Shown here piece after piece: positions 9,712 to 18,748 of a stretch of 64,000 nucleotides of DNA (positions are counted from its first letter, which is position 1; each line of letters begins with the position of its first letter). The DNA is from Ferruginibacter paludis. Its GTDB lineage: Bacteria > Bacteroidota > Bacteroidia > Chitinophagales > Chitinophagaceae. The notes below the pieces were generated by a model, which made no database searches, was not told the DNA's origin, and was given only the letters and a program-made list of their open reading frames with translations. The position numbers and the translations under genes are program-made. Location of the stretch: assembly GCF_030409685.1 (NCBI RefSeq), contig NZ_JAUFQJ010000006.1, positions 186,001 to 250,000 on the forward strand. Reading direction: 5' to 3'.

Positions 9712-9948
9712 ACATAAATATTTAAAAGTGAAGGATCAATTTAATACTCTATTCCAGATCGAGGATATACATATTGCGTACCAGATTATTGCAGCGGCAG
9801 GAACGTAGAATTTTAAAGTCCATAAAATATAGTTCAGTGAGGTTGATACAGCGGGCAAGACAACATGTTGCCCGGGCAAAAAGGCAAGGACTGGCAGATA
9901 CAAATGCCAAAAGTAAAGTAGCAGAAAGATGCAATAATAAAAATACAA

Positions 9949-10989
9949 TCAATCAAATTGTATCACGGTAACACCGGTATTCCTAAAGCTGTTTAAATCA
10001 GTTAGTTCAAGACAACTTTCTTCCAGTGTAATGATCTTACCTAATAATTTTTCAGGTTGCATTTTCCCCGAGCTGATCCATTCCAGCATGCCCGGATACT
10101 GGTGCGCCTGCATACCATGACTGCCGATCAGCTGCAGCTCTCTGGCTATTACTTCACCCATTGGTATCGGAGGATTTGCTTCGGAGCCGGCCATTAATCC
10201 CAGCTGGATATGTTTGTCCTGTTTGCGAAGGCAACGTATCGAATTGCCGCATGTTTGCCTGCTGCCCAGGGCATCTGCAGAAACATGGGCGCCGCCTTTG
10301 GTGAATGCTAAAATTTCATCAGGTACTGACACAGTTTCCCTTGCATTGATTGCAAAGGCGGCGCCTATACTTTTTGCAAATGCAAGTTTGGTATCATCTA
10401 TATCAACTGCGATGGGAACGGCTCCCACCGTAGCGGCAATCATAATGGCGGAAAGTCCTACACCGCCACAGCCGTGAATGGCAATAAAATCGCCTGCTTT
10501 TAAAGCACCTTGTGTCGTTACGCCGCGCCATGCAGTTATAAAACGGCAACCCAATACAGCGGCAGTTACAAAATCCATTGCGTCAGGCAAACGAACCAGG
10601 TTATCATCGGCAAAAGGTATGCGCACGAATTCAGCAAATGATCCCCAACCTGTGAAGCCGGGCTGGTAGTAATGATCACATATTTGTTGTTGCCCGTTAC
10701 TGCATTGAACGCAGGTACCACAGCCAACGCAGAAAGGTACTGTAACGCGGTCGCCTGTTTTCCAGTTGCGGATGGCGCTGCCGGTGGCAACGATGATACC
10801 TGCGAGCTCGTGACCGGGCACATGTGGCAGATGAATGTCTGAGTCATGCCCCTGCCAGCCATGCCAGTCGCTGCGGCAAAGTCCGCTTGCTTTTACACGA
10901 ATGATTACTTCATTAGCAGCCGGTGAAGGATCCGGAAGTTGAACGATTGCAACAGGCCCTTTAAAAGACTCATAGTAAGCCGCTTTCAT
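9949..10989 (-). CDS. Zinc-dependent alcohol dehydrogenase (MDR family)
   Basis: The 346-residue protein has all landmarks of the medium-chain dehydrogenases. The catalytic zinc site is CRSDWHGW near residue 37 and the GHELAG motif near residue 60; the structural zinc cluster is CVGCGTCVQCSNGQQQIC near residues 87-105. The Rossmann fold begins with IHGCGGVGLSAIMIAA near residue 170. It oxidises or reduces an alcohol/aldehyde pair with NAD(P); the substrate is not evident. It is cytoplasmic and appears to be a single-gene unit. Confidence 0.9.
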   Translation of the reverse strand: MKAAYYESFKGPVAIVQLPDPSPAANEVIIRVKASGLCRSDWHGWQGHDSDIHLPHVPGHELAGIIVATGSAIRNWKTGDRVTVPFCVGCGTCVQCSNGQQQICDHYYQPGFTGWGSFAEFVRIPFADDNLVRLPDAMDFVTAAVLGCRFITAWRGVTTQGALKAGDFIAIHGCGGVGLSAIMIAATVGAVPIAVDIDDTKLAFAKSIGAAFAINARETVSVPDEILAFTKGGAHVSADALGSRQTCGNSIRCLRKQDKHIQLGLMAGSEANPPIPMGEVIARELQLIGSHGMQAHQYPGMLEWISSGKMQPEKLLGKIITLEESCLELTDLNSFRNTGVTVIQFD

Positions 10990-11220
10990 GCAGTAATTTT
11001 ATTTAAATGTAACTTATTCTACTGATGTGAAAACAACTGGCATTACTGTAATTCATTCAGGCTAAAAAATAAGTTCATCCTGCTTTTTGTGTACATTAAA
11101 CTTATCAAAGTATAAGACAATATTATCATCCTCAACATAAAGGCAATCCAATAAAATCATTTGCTGAAACAAAAAATAAAGTAATTTCAGCCGGATAATT
11201 TTCATTAAAATACAACACTC

Positions 11221-11694
11221 ATGAACGAAGCAGCTCCATTAAACCAGGTAGCCGAATTTCACCGCACATTCAAACACCCGGTAGTAAACGCTCCGGCCAT
11301 ACCATCCAAACAACGATGCGATTTACGCGTATCCCTGCTGCTGGAAGAAATGAAAGAACTGCAGCAGGCCATTCAGGATAATGACCTGGTGGAAGTTGCG
11401 GATGCTTTATGCGATATACAATATGTGCTTGCAGGCGCCATCCTGGAATTTGGATTGGGAGACAAATTCAAAGCCCTATTTGATGAAGTACACCGTTCCA
11501 ACATGAGCAAGGCATGCACTTCGCTGGAAGAAGCGCATCAAACCATTGCCCATTACAAAACAAAAGAACAAAGTGAAGCGTACTGGAAAGAAGAAGCATC
11601 TTTATACCTGGTGTTTCGGGAAAATGATCATAAAACATTGAAGTCAGTTAACTACTCCCCGGCTAACCTTGGAAGTATTTTGAACAGCAAATAA
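11221..11694 (+). CDS. MazG-like nucleoside triphosphate pyrophosphohydrolase
   Basis: The 157-residue protein belongs to the all-alpha NTP-pyrophosphatase superfamily (MazG/HisE-like). The metal-binding motifs are LLLEEMKELQQAI near residues 40-52 and EVADALCDIQYVLAGAILEFGL near residues 59-80, the EExxE...ExxD pattern. It probably hydrolyses a nucleoside triphosphate to the monophosphate and pyrophosphate, a house-cleaning role. It is not part of the his operon 36 kb away, which has its own HisE domain. A 231-base AT-rich gap precedes it. Confidence 0.84.
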   Translation: MNEAAPLNQVAEFHRTFKHPVVNAPAIPSKQRCDLRVSLLLEEMKELQQAIQDNDLVEVADALCDIQYVLAGAILEFGLGDKFKALFDEVHRSNMSKACTSLEEAHQTIAHYKTKEQSEAYWKEEASLYLVFRENDHKTLKSVNYSPANLGSILNSK

Positions 11695-11723
11695 AAGTCG
11701 CCTTAAGAAAAGTAACCGTTCCG

Positions 11724-13211
11724 TCAGGAGGCAGACTGCTGTTGCTGCTGGAATGTGATTTCAATAAATTCTGCCGGACGCACAATGGCGACCAATACTG
11801 TAACGCGTAAAATACCCTCCAGAATATCGGTGGGCGTCATCGTTGTTCCTAATCCAGCCATCACTGAAAATGCTTGCTCCGGCTTTGCCCCGGAAAGTGC
11901 ACCCTGCTTCCATAAGTTAATCAGGAAATTTTCCATCATGCTTTTTATGGTTAGCCAGGTTGCCGGTTCATTCGGTTCAAAAACATACACTTTCAAAGCA
12001 AGCTTCAACGATTGTTCAATCATGATCATCGTTCTCCGAACGTTGATGTATCTCCAGTCCTGGCTATTGCCATCGAGGGTTCTTGCTCCCCATACCAGTG
12101 TTCCAATGCCCGGAAATGGACGGATAGCATTGACTGATTTACCTGTAACCGCGTCAACGTTCAAGGTCTCCTGTTGCTCGTGAGAAAGGTTGACAGAGGG
12201 GCTTGTTACACTAGACAGCGAGATATTGGCGGGTGCTTTCCAGACTCCACGGGACTGATCCACCATTGTATACACACCGGCCATTACAGCAGAGGGTGGC
12301 AAGAGGTTTAACCTTATTTTTATTTCATTTATTATCTGAACATACACCGGGCTGGCGGCGAGCAAATTTTTATGCAGCAGTAAAAGCTTACTTTGTTTTT
12401 GCTCCGCAGTATCAGTATAAGTAACTGCATTCCAATGAGCAAAAACATTCCCTGCTGCAGGCTCCGGCAATTGTGTTTTTAACTGATCCAGCGGACAATC
12501 CAAATTGGCCAGCGTTATTTCACCGGCGGCTGCTACTAACGTATTCAGCCAGGGATAATAAGCAGCTCCGTAACCCAGATAATCAGTTCCGATGTGTTCC
12601 CTGAAATTATTCACATCTGTTTGCGGGTCATCATAATTGACGTCCAGTATAGCAAACCGGCTTTGCGTATCATGACAGTGTTTTAATAGCCTGTCATACA
12701 CTTCGTAACAGCCCGCAGGATCATGCTTACATGCGGAAATAATATCAGGCAAAACAACAATTGAAGGTTCAGGTTCATTTACAAGAACAGCAAATACATC
12801 ATCTGAAAAATCGGCTGATTTAATTTCGTTCATTGCCGGTCCCTCATCTTCACCGCCATATGTTCCGATGCTCATGATATAGCATATGTTGCCGCCATTT
12901 TGATAAAAAAGACGGATACTGTTATAAAAATAAAATTGCTGAATTGGATCTATGATCAGGGATGCATTAAAAGGTGTTAACGAGCCGGACGCCAACTTAA
13001 ATTGGTGCGGATAACCTTCACCGAAAAATTCCATGTACTCCTGAATAGAGTCAATGCGCACCGGTTTTCCTTTTAATGATTTGCCATCACGAACCGCTTT
13101 TTCAGTATAACCGATGAATACGGGCACAGCAGTTTCAACAGCCACCACTGATTTGGGAAAATCGTTTTGCTCCTGAATATAAGCGCCGGGTGTTACATTA
13201 ACGGGTGCCAT
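11724..13211 (-). CDS. Orphan phage-type contractile tail sheath protein
   Basis: The 495-residue protein matches phage tail sheath family proteins. The N-terminus VTPGAYIQEQNDFPKSVVAVETAVPVFIGYT is the typical sheath start. The last ~120 residues (WRYINVRRTMIMIEQSLKLAL through the VAIVRPAEFIEITF strand) are the conserved C-terminal sheath domain that interlocks neighbouring subunits. The central part is an insertion domain. In Bacteroidota such proteins occur in phages, extracellular contractile injection systems and subtype iii T6SS. Here no tube, baseplate, spike, AAA ATPase or gp25-like gene lies nearby: the flanks are a MazG-like gene and a chemotaxis-type operon. It ends with a glutamine run, QQQQQ. 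Confidence 0.87.
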   Translation of the reverse strand: MAPVNVTPGAYIQEQNDFPKSVVAVETAVPVFIGYTEKAVRDGKSLKGKPVRIDSIQEYMEFFGEGYPHQFKLASGSLTPFNASLIIDPIQQFYFYNSIRLFYQNGGNICYIMSIGTYGGEDEGPAMNEIKSADFSDDVFAVLVNEPEPSIVVLPDIISACKHDPAGCYEVYDRLLKHCHDTQSRFAILDVNYDDPQTDVNNFREHIGTDYLGYGAAYYPWLNTLVAAAGEITLANLDCPLDQLKTQLPEPAAGNVFAHWNAVTYTDTAEQKQSKLLLLHKNLLAASPVYVQIINEIKIRLNLLPPSAVMAGVYTMVDQSRGVWKAPANISLSSVTSPSVNLSHEQQETLNVDAVTGKSVNAIRPFPGIGTLVWGARTLDGNSQDWRYINVRRTMIMIEQSLKLALKVYVFEPNEPATWLTIKSMMENFLINLWKQGALSGAKPEQAFSVMAGLGTTMTPTDILEGILRVTVLVAIVRPAEFIEITFQQQQQSAS

Positions 13212-13337
13212 AATAATTCAATTAAAAAAAGAAAGGAAATTTTGCGAAGCCATCTTAAAAGAATGACCGTTATAAATATAATATTTATTTGCTGGCGATC
13301 CTTGCAATAAATGCGTAGCGCACGTTGAATACGGGTA

Positions 13338-13925
13338 TTAATCCATTGCAATGCTGTTCAGCAATGCGGCTATTTTAGCTACATTTAGTACGTCTGCGGT
13401 TTTGCATAGCAGAATGGCCTGTTCAGGCATATAGCTTACAGCTGCCTCTTCAGGATCCTGCACGATGTTTCTGCCACCACACTGACTGATAGCCTGCATT
13501 CCGAGAGCGCCGTCCGCATTGGCGCCGGATAACAACACGCCAGTCAGCCTCTCTTTATAAACCGGTGCGGCACTGATAAAACTTACGTCGATACTTGGCC
13601 GGGAATAGTTTACTTTTTGGGAGGCATCGAGTGAAACCGAACCATCCTCTTCCAGTAATAAATGATAATCGGGCGGTGCCAGGTAAATCCAGCCGGGCTG
13701 GAGCAGATCTTTTTCATCGGCTTCCTTTAACTGCAGGTACGTTTTTGCCGCCAGCAATTCTGTAAGGCCGTTATCAGCCTGGCCGCTCCTGTGCAATACG
13801 ACAATAATGGGGATGGCAAATTTTTTATGCAGTTTAGGCAATAGTTTCAGCAAGGCTTCCAGGCTGCCCGAAGAGCCCCCTATGATAATAAGCCGCCTTG
13901 TTTTAATTACCTGCTTTTCCGCCAT
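13338..13925 (-). CDS. CheB-type protein-glutamate methylesterase domain protein
   Basis: The 195-residue protein is a stand-alone CheB catalytic domain without the receiver domain of chemotaxis CheB. The catalytic triad is visible: serine in GGSSGSLEALL (residues 16-26), histidine in VLHRSG (His45) and aspartate in SGANADGALGM near residue 137. It overlaps the cheR-like gene by 19 bases and is the last gene of the minus-strand signalling operon. As no methyl-accepting receptor is nearby, its target may be a kinase of this operon; that is inference. Confidence 0.88.
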   Translation of the reverse strand: MAEKQVIKTRRLIIIGGSSGSLEALLKLLPKLHKKFAIPIIVVLHRSGQADNGLTELLAAKTYLQLKEADEKDLLQPGWIYLAPPDYHLLLEEDGSVSLDASQKVNYSRPSIDVSFISAAPVYKERLTGVLLSGANADGALGMQAISQCGGRNIVQDPEEAAVSYMPEQAILLCKTADVLNVAKIAALLNSIAMD

Positions 13926-14719
13926 ATCTTTTCTTTATTTTCAATTTGCTGATAGTGACTGGCAATAGAAGAAAAACGCAGCGATTCCTTACTGCCCATT
14001 GCCAAAAAGCCCAGTGAATCCAGGCTTTGATCAAACAATTCCAGTACCCTCTTCTGCAGATCCCGCTCAAAATAGATCAATACGTTTCGGCATAAAATCA
14101 ACTGAAACAGATTGAAGGAAGAATCGCTCACCAAATTGTGTGTAGAGAAAATCATTTTCTCCGCCAGTCCTTCGTCAAACTTTGCAAGATTATAATTTGC
14201 ATGATAGTATCCCGAAAAATCTTCCTTTCCGCCACTCCTGATATAATTTACAGAGTTCTGCTGCATAGTGTTGATTGGATAAATTCCGGTCTTTGCTTTT
14301 TCAATCACCGCCTGGTTAAGGTCAGTGGCATATAAAATTGACTTATGCAACAGGTTGGCTTCTTTTAACAGAATGGCCATCGAATATACTTCTTCCCCGG
14401 TTGAACACCCTGCATGCCAGATGCGGATAAAAGGATAGGTAGCAAGCACCGGTAATATCTTTTCCCGCAGGGTTTGATAAAAAGCCGGGTCCCTGAACAT
14501 CTCGGTTACATTCACCGTTACCTCCTCAACAAAGTACATAAAATAAGCAGTGCTATCCATTAGCCTGCGCTGCATATCTGCAAAGGAAGTAAAGCGGCCT
14601 TTGACGTAAAAGCCATCAATTCTGCGCTTTAAAGATGCCCTGGAATACCCGGTAAAATCATATCCATACCGGCTCAGTATATTCTCCAGCAATTCCTCCA
14701 GTTGCCCGGTTGCAATCAT
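13907..14719 (-). CDS. CheR-type protein-glutamate methyltransferase
   Basis: The 270-residue protein has the N-terminal helical CheR domain (residues ~5-70) followed by the SAM-binding methyltransferase domain. Motif I is IWHAGCSTGEEVYSMAI near residue 125, and the NVTEMFRDPAFYQTLR segment near residue 90 is typical. LILCRNVLIYF near residue 210 is the conserved CRN motif. Its ATG overlaps the response regulator stop by four bases and its end overlaps cheB by 19, so the three genes are translationally coupled. Confidence 0.9.
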   Translation of the reverse strand: MIATGQLEELLENILSRYGYDFTGYSRASLKRRIDGFYVKGRFTSFADMQRRLMDSTAYFMYFVEEVTVNVTEMFRDPAFYQTLREKILPVLATYPFIRIWHAGCSTGEEVYSMAILLKEANLLHKSILYATDLNQAVIEKAKTGIYPINTMQQNSVNYIRSGGKEDFSGYYHANYNLAKFDEGLAEKMIFSTHNLVSDSSFNLFQLILCRNVLIYFERDLQKRVLELFDQSLDSLGFLAMGSKESLRFSSIASHYQQIENKEKIWRKSR

Positions 14720-15096
14720 GGTTGTTGTTTTACCTGACCATTTAAAATTTCCAGCAGCAAATCAACATCCACAGGTTTCACTATATAATCATCCGCCCCT
14801 GCAGCCAGGCATTTTTCCTTGTCTCCCGCCATCGCCTGGGCTGTAACAGCTATCAGCCGTACATGATTTAAGGAAGGAATTTTTTTTACTATTCCTATCA
14901 GTTCATAACCATCCATATCGGGCATCATCATATCTATCAACGCAATTGTAACTTCCAAATCCTGTTTTAGCAGCTGCAATGCCTGCAAGCCACCGGAAGC
15001 AACAACGCAACGAAACCGTCTTGACGTTAAAACAGCTTTTAATGCAAAAATGTTGCGATCATCATCATCAACAATCAATATTTTTTGTTCCTCCAT
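14716..15096 (-). CDS. Single-domain response regulator
   Basis: This 126-residue protein is a receiver domain only, with no output domain. The acidic pocket is VDDDDRN near residues 8-14, the phosphoacceptor aspartate lies in LIDMMMPDMDGYEL near residue 56, and the conserved lysine is in YIVKPVD near residue 109. It sits between the large hybrid kinase and cheR-like gene, with a 13-base gap to the kinase, so it likely shuttles phosphoryl groups inside this system. Confidence 0.92.
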   Translation of the reverse strand: MEEQKILIVDDDDRNIFALKAVLTSRRFRCVVASGGLQALQLLKQDLEVTIALIDMMMPDMDGYELIGIVKKIPSLNHVRLIAVTAQAMAGDKEKCLAAGADDYIVKPVDVDLLLEILNGQVKQQP

Positions 15097-15109
15097 AATC
15101 TATATTATA

Positions 15110-18100
15110 TCAATACCCTTTTTCGTATAACCATATCCGTAGCAGGGATACCAGCTGATCTGTATCTACCGGTTTAGATATATAATCGGAAGCGCCTGCC
15201 GCTATACATTTTTCACGGTCGCCACCCATGGCTTTGGCAGTAACCGCAATAATGGGTGTATTTTTATATACCGGGTTTTTCCGAATGGCCCTGATACTAT
15301 CATAACCATCCATTTCCGGCATCATCATGTCCATCAGTATTACATCCACTTCGTTTATTTTTGACAAGTGCAATGCTTCTTTACCATCCATGGCTGGTAT
15401 CACATTCATCTGGTATTTTTCCAGCGCCTTCGTCATAGAATAAATATTGCGCACATCATCGTCGGCCAGCAATACTTTTTTTCCTTTCAGTACATTTTCT
15501 TTCAGCACAGATCGCTCAAAATTGGCGGTTGCCGGTTTGTTTTGCTGTTCCTGCACCTGATGAAGAAACAGCGTTACCTCATCCAGTATGCGCTGGTAGG
15601 AATTGGCTGTTTTCAGCACAATGGCATCCGCGTATTTTTTTATTTTAAACTCTTCCGGCTGCGAAAGGCTTTTTCCCGTAAACAATATAATCGGCAAATC
15701 CTCCAACCCGTCATTTTCCCTGATCTTCTCCAGCAGGGCATCTGTGTTATTATCTGTAATGCTCATGTCAAGGATCACGCAATCCACTTCTTTTTTATGA
15801 AGCGAAACAATACTTTCATTTACCGATTGGTTGATTGTGGTGTTAACATTGTAAGTACCCAGATAATATGCCAGTGCTTTCGCATGCTTGTTGTTTTCTT
15901 CAATAATTAATACTTTGTTTTCCTTTTTACTTAAAATAAATTCAATTTTTTCAAATATGGTATTCAGTTGTTCAAATGCCACCGGCTTATTGATAAAATT
16001 AACGGCTCCTTTGAGCAGGCTTTCTTTTCTTACTTCGTAAGAAGACATAATGTGCACCGGGATATGGCGGGTGTGTATGTTATGTTTTAATGTGTCCATC
16101 ACTTCCCAGCCATTTTTTACCGGTAACTGGATGTCCAGTAATATACCGGACGGCAGATATTGCTCCGCCATTGCTATTCCAACGTCTCCCCTTACCGCCA
16201 CCAGTCCTTTATACCCTTTTTTTCTTGCATAACCCAGCAAAGCCTCCGCAAATGTTACGTCATCTTCAATAATCAGAATAACCTTATCCGACGATGTAAT
16301 ATTGTTTCTGTCATCAGGAATTTCTTCGGGAATAACATTGGTGTTGTATCTGTCATCTGCCGATTTTTTTTTCTCCGACGCAAATGGTTGAATCTCCGGG
16401 CGGGTTGCCACGGGTTGTTCTGCGTTTATGATATCTGTAAAATTTTTGCCCTTTTCCACAGGTATACAGCAAACAAATTCGCTGCCTGATCCGGGTGTAC
16501 TGCTGACGGTGATTTCGCCACCCAGCAACCTGGAAAGTTCCCTGCTGATAGATAGGCCCAGTCCTGTTCCACCATACTTTCGGCGGGTAGAACCATCTTC
16601 CTGCTGAAAGGCTTCAAAAATAAGTTCCTGTTTTTCCGGGCTGATGCCGATGCCCGTATCTTTTACAACAAAGCAGATAAAACCCGGCCGGTGCGTATCC
16701 ATACTTACATTCAAATGAACAGCACCTTTGGAAGTAAATTTAAATGCATTGGACAGCAGATTTTTTAATACCTGCTCCAGCCGCATTTTATCAGTTTCAA
16801 TGATGGCCGGTACTTCGGCACCTACTTTAATTTCCCACTCCAGCTGATGCTCTTTTGCAAGTGGTGAAAACAAGGCATTTAAACCATCGGTTACCTCGTT
16901 TATTTTTACAGGCAGGTATTCAATGGTCATTTTGCCCGATTCTATTTTGGACAAATCCAGTATTTCGTCTATCAGCTGCAACAAGCCTTTTCCGGAACTT
17001 TCAATTACATGAGCGTATTGCACCTGGTCTGCAGTAAGATTTTGTTCATTGTTTTCAGACATCAGCCTGGATAATAATAAAATCGAATTCAATGGTGTAC
17101 GCAACTCGTGCGACATGTTGGCCAGGAATTCTGATTTGTATTTTGTAGACAGGGCAAGGTCAGCAGCTTTCTTTTCAATCTCTGCATTCTTTTGCATAAT
17201 CAGCTGGTTGCGTTGTTCCAGTGCGGCTGATCTTTCTTCAAGTAAGGTATTGGTTTCAATCAGTTCTTCCGATTGAACTTTCAGTTCTTCTTCTGAAGTC
17301 TGCAGCTGCTGCGTTTGCAGTTCCAGTTCGCTGTTAATCTGTTCCAGTTCCGACTGCTGAGACATCAGTTCTTCTGACTGTGATTGTGTCTCTTCCAGCA
17401 ACTCCTGCAGGCGCTGGCGGTTTTGCACGGTGTTAATTGCAATGCCAATATTCCCGCTTATCTGTTTAAAAAAATCGAGTTCTCTACTTGTGTAGGTATG
17501 CAGTGCTCCCAATTCAATTACGGCATTGACATTGTTTTCAAACAGTGCAGGAAATACAACCAGGCAAACCGGCTTCACTTTTGCCGCGGCAAAAGAAATA
17601 TGAAAATTGTCGTCAGCGATATTGGTTACCATCAACTGCTTTTTAGATAAAGCACATTGGCCTGCCAATCCTTCTCCTGTTTTAATTTTTTGTTTTGCAG
17701 CGTTTTCCTGCAATGCATAACTATTTTCAAGACTAAGCTGCTGCTCGCTTTCACGGATATAGAATGCACCTACCTGGCTGTTGGTATATTCGGCTATGCA
17801 TGCCATTATTTTCTGTGCAATACTCTGCATGTTGTCGTCTCCAATAACAGCCTCATTTAACGATGCGATACCAGTCTGTAACCATTCTTTATCCGCCAGT
17901 TCATTAAAAGATCTTTCAAGTGATGCAGCCATTTTATTTAATGCGCCCGAAAGATTTCCCAGCTCGTCTACCTCCACATCATTTACCCGTATGCTATAAT
18001 CCCCGCCCGATATTTTTTCCGACACACGCTGTATCATATTAATCCGGTGGCTGATAGCTGCATCTTTTTTAACCAGCTCATCCTGCAGTTTAGTCCGGAT

Positions 18101-18718
18101 GGTGATATCCTTGTTTGTTTTTAAATAAAAAAGGATAGTGATGATAATCGCCAGCATTGCGGCGACCGTAATCATTACTGGAGTGTTGGAAGAAAATTTA
18201 ACAAGATTCTCTGTTCTAGACTTTAGCAACTTATTCTCTTCAGTAGTCATATTTTTTATCATTCCTCTTACACTGTCCATAAAAAATCTACCAGCTTGCA
18301 AATCGTCTAACGCTAACGGTTTGTTTGCTTTTTTTTCATCAATGAGCGCCTGCAATCTGTAGAACCGCTTTTTAATTACCTGGTCCAGCACACTAATTTT
18401 TTCCTGCTGGGCAGCATTGTCAGCAGTAAGGCCTTTAATATCCTTTATCAATTCCAGTACCTTTTCATAAGAGCCGCTGTAAGGCTGCAGGAATTCATCT
18501 TTGCCAGTGAGTAAAAAACCCCGCTGTCCCGTTTCCGCATCTTTCATTACAGATATGGTCTGCTCCAGTTTTGCAACTACGGTGTTGGTATGATTAACCA
18601 TGTCAGCGCTTTTAAGCAGGTTGGTGATGCTTATGTAAGAGGCCACAGAACTACCAATAAGTATCAATAATGAAATACCAAAACCAATCATAAGATTTCG
18701 CTTCAACGAAAGTTGCAT
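15110..18718 (-). CDS. Hybrid histidine kinase: CHASE3-HAMP-GAF-HisKA-HATPase-REC-REC-REC
   Basis: The 1202-residue protein has a first membrane helix at about residues 10-30, a helical CHASE3-like sensor (~40-180) containing DAETGQRGFLLTG, a second helix (~180-198), a HAMP region, and a GAF domain (~290-430). A long glutamine/glutamate-rich coiled coil spans ~435-525. The phosphoacceptor motif SHELRTPLNSILLLSRLM is near residue 540, and the ATPase domain shows the G1 DTGIGISPEK and G2 GGTGLGLSISREL boxes. Three C-terminal receiver domains follow; the middle one has VILDMSITDNN in place of the usual phosphosite context, the third has ILMDMMMPEMDGYD. It is the second gene of the signalling operon, 30 bases from its upstream neighbour. 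Confidence 0.92.
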   Translation of the reverse strand: MQLSLKRNLMIGFGISLLILIGSSVASYISITNLLKSADMVNHTNTVVAKLEQTISVMKDAETGQRGFLLTGKDEFLQPYSGSYEKVLELIKDIKGLTADNAAQQEKISVLDQVIKKRFYRLQALIDEKKANKPLALDDLQAGRFFMDSVRGMIKNMTTEENKLLKSRTENLVKFSSNTPVMITVAAMLAIIITILFYLKTNKDITIRTKLQDELVKKDAAISHRINMIQRVSEKISGGDYSIRVNDVEVDELGNLSGALNKMAASLERSFNELADKEWLQTGIASLNEAVIGDDNMQSIAQKIMACIAEYTNSQVGAFYIRESEQQLSLENSYALQENAAKQKIKTGEGLAGQCALSKKQLMVTNIADDNFHISFAAAKVKPVCLVVFPALFENNVNAVIELGALHTYTSRELDFFKQISGNIGIAINTVQNRQRLQELLEETQSQSEELMSQQSELEQINSELELQTQQLQTSEEELKVQSEELIETNTLLEERSAALEQRNQLIMQKNAEIEKKAADLALSTKYKSEFLANMSHELRTPLNSILLLSRLMSENNEQNLTADQVQYAHVIESSGKGLLQLIDEILDLSKIESGKMTIEYLPVKINEVTDGLNALFSPLAKEHQLEWEIKVGAEVPAIIETDKMRLEQVLKNLLSNAFKFTSKGAVHLNVSMDTHRPGFICFVVKDTGIGISPEKQELIFEAFQQEDGSTRRKYGGTGLGLSISRELSRLLGGEITVSSTPGSGSEFVCCIPVEKGKNFTDIINAEQPVATRPEIQPFASEKKKSADDRYNTNVIPEEIPDDRNNITSSDKVILIIEDDVTFAEALLGYARKKGYKGLVAVRGDVGIAMAEQYLPSGILLDIQLPVKNGWEVMDTLKHNIHTRHIPVHIMSSYEVRKESLLKGAVNFINKPVAFEQLNTIFEKIEFILSKKENKVLIIEENNKHAKALAYYLGTYNVNTTINQSVNESIVSLHKKEVDCVILDMSITDNNTDALLEKIRENDGLEDLPIILFTGKSLSQPEEFKIKKYADAIVLKTANSYQRILDEVTLFLHQVQEQQNKPATANFERSVLKENVLKGKKVLLADDDVRNIYSMTKALEKYQMNVIPAMDGKEALHLSKINEVDVILMDMMMPEMDGYDSIRAIRKNPVYKNTPIIAVTAKAMGGDREKCIAAGASDYISKPVDTDQLVSLLRIWLYEKGY

Positions 18719-18748
18719 ACTATAATACCGTTTAAAAAAAATGAATAA

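Noticed and set aside
9749-9952. A 67-residue cysteine-rich ORF on the minus strand between the metallopeptidase and alcohol dehydrogenase genes.
   Set aside because: No homology I recognise and an overlapping ORF in another frame is equally long; composition looks random.
15368-15910. A 180-residue ORF antisense to the hybrid kinase.
   Set aside because: It is a shadow of the kinase frame, biased by the opposite-strand codon pattern.
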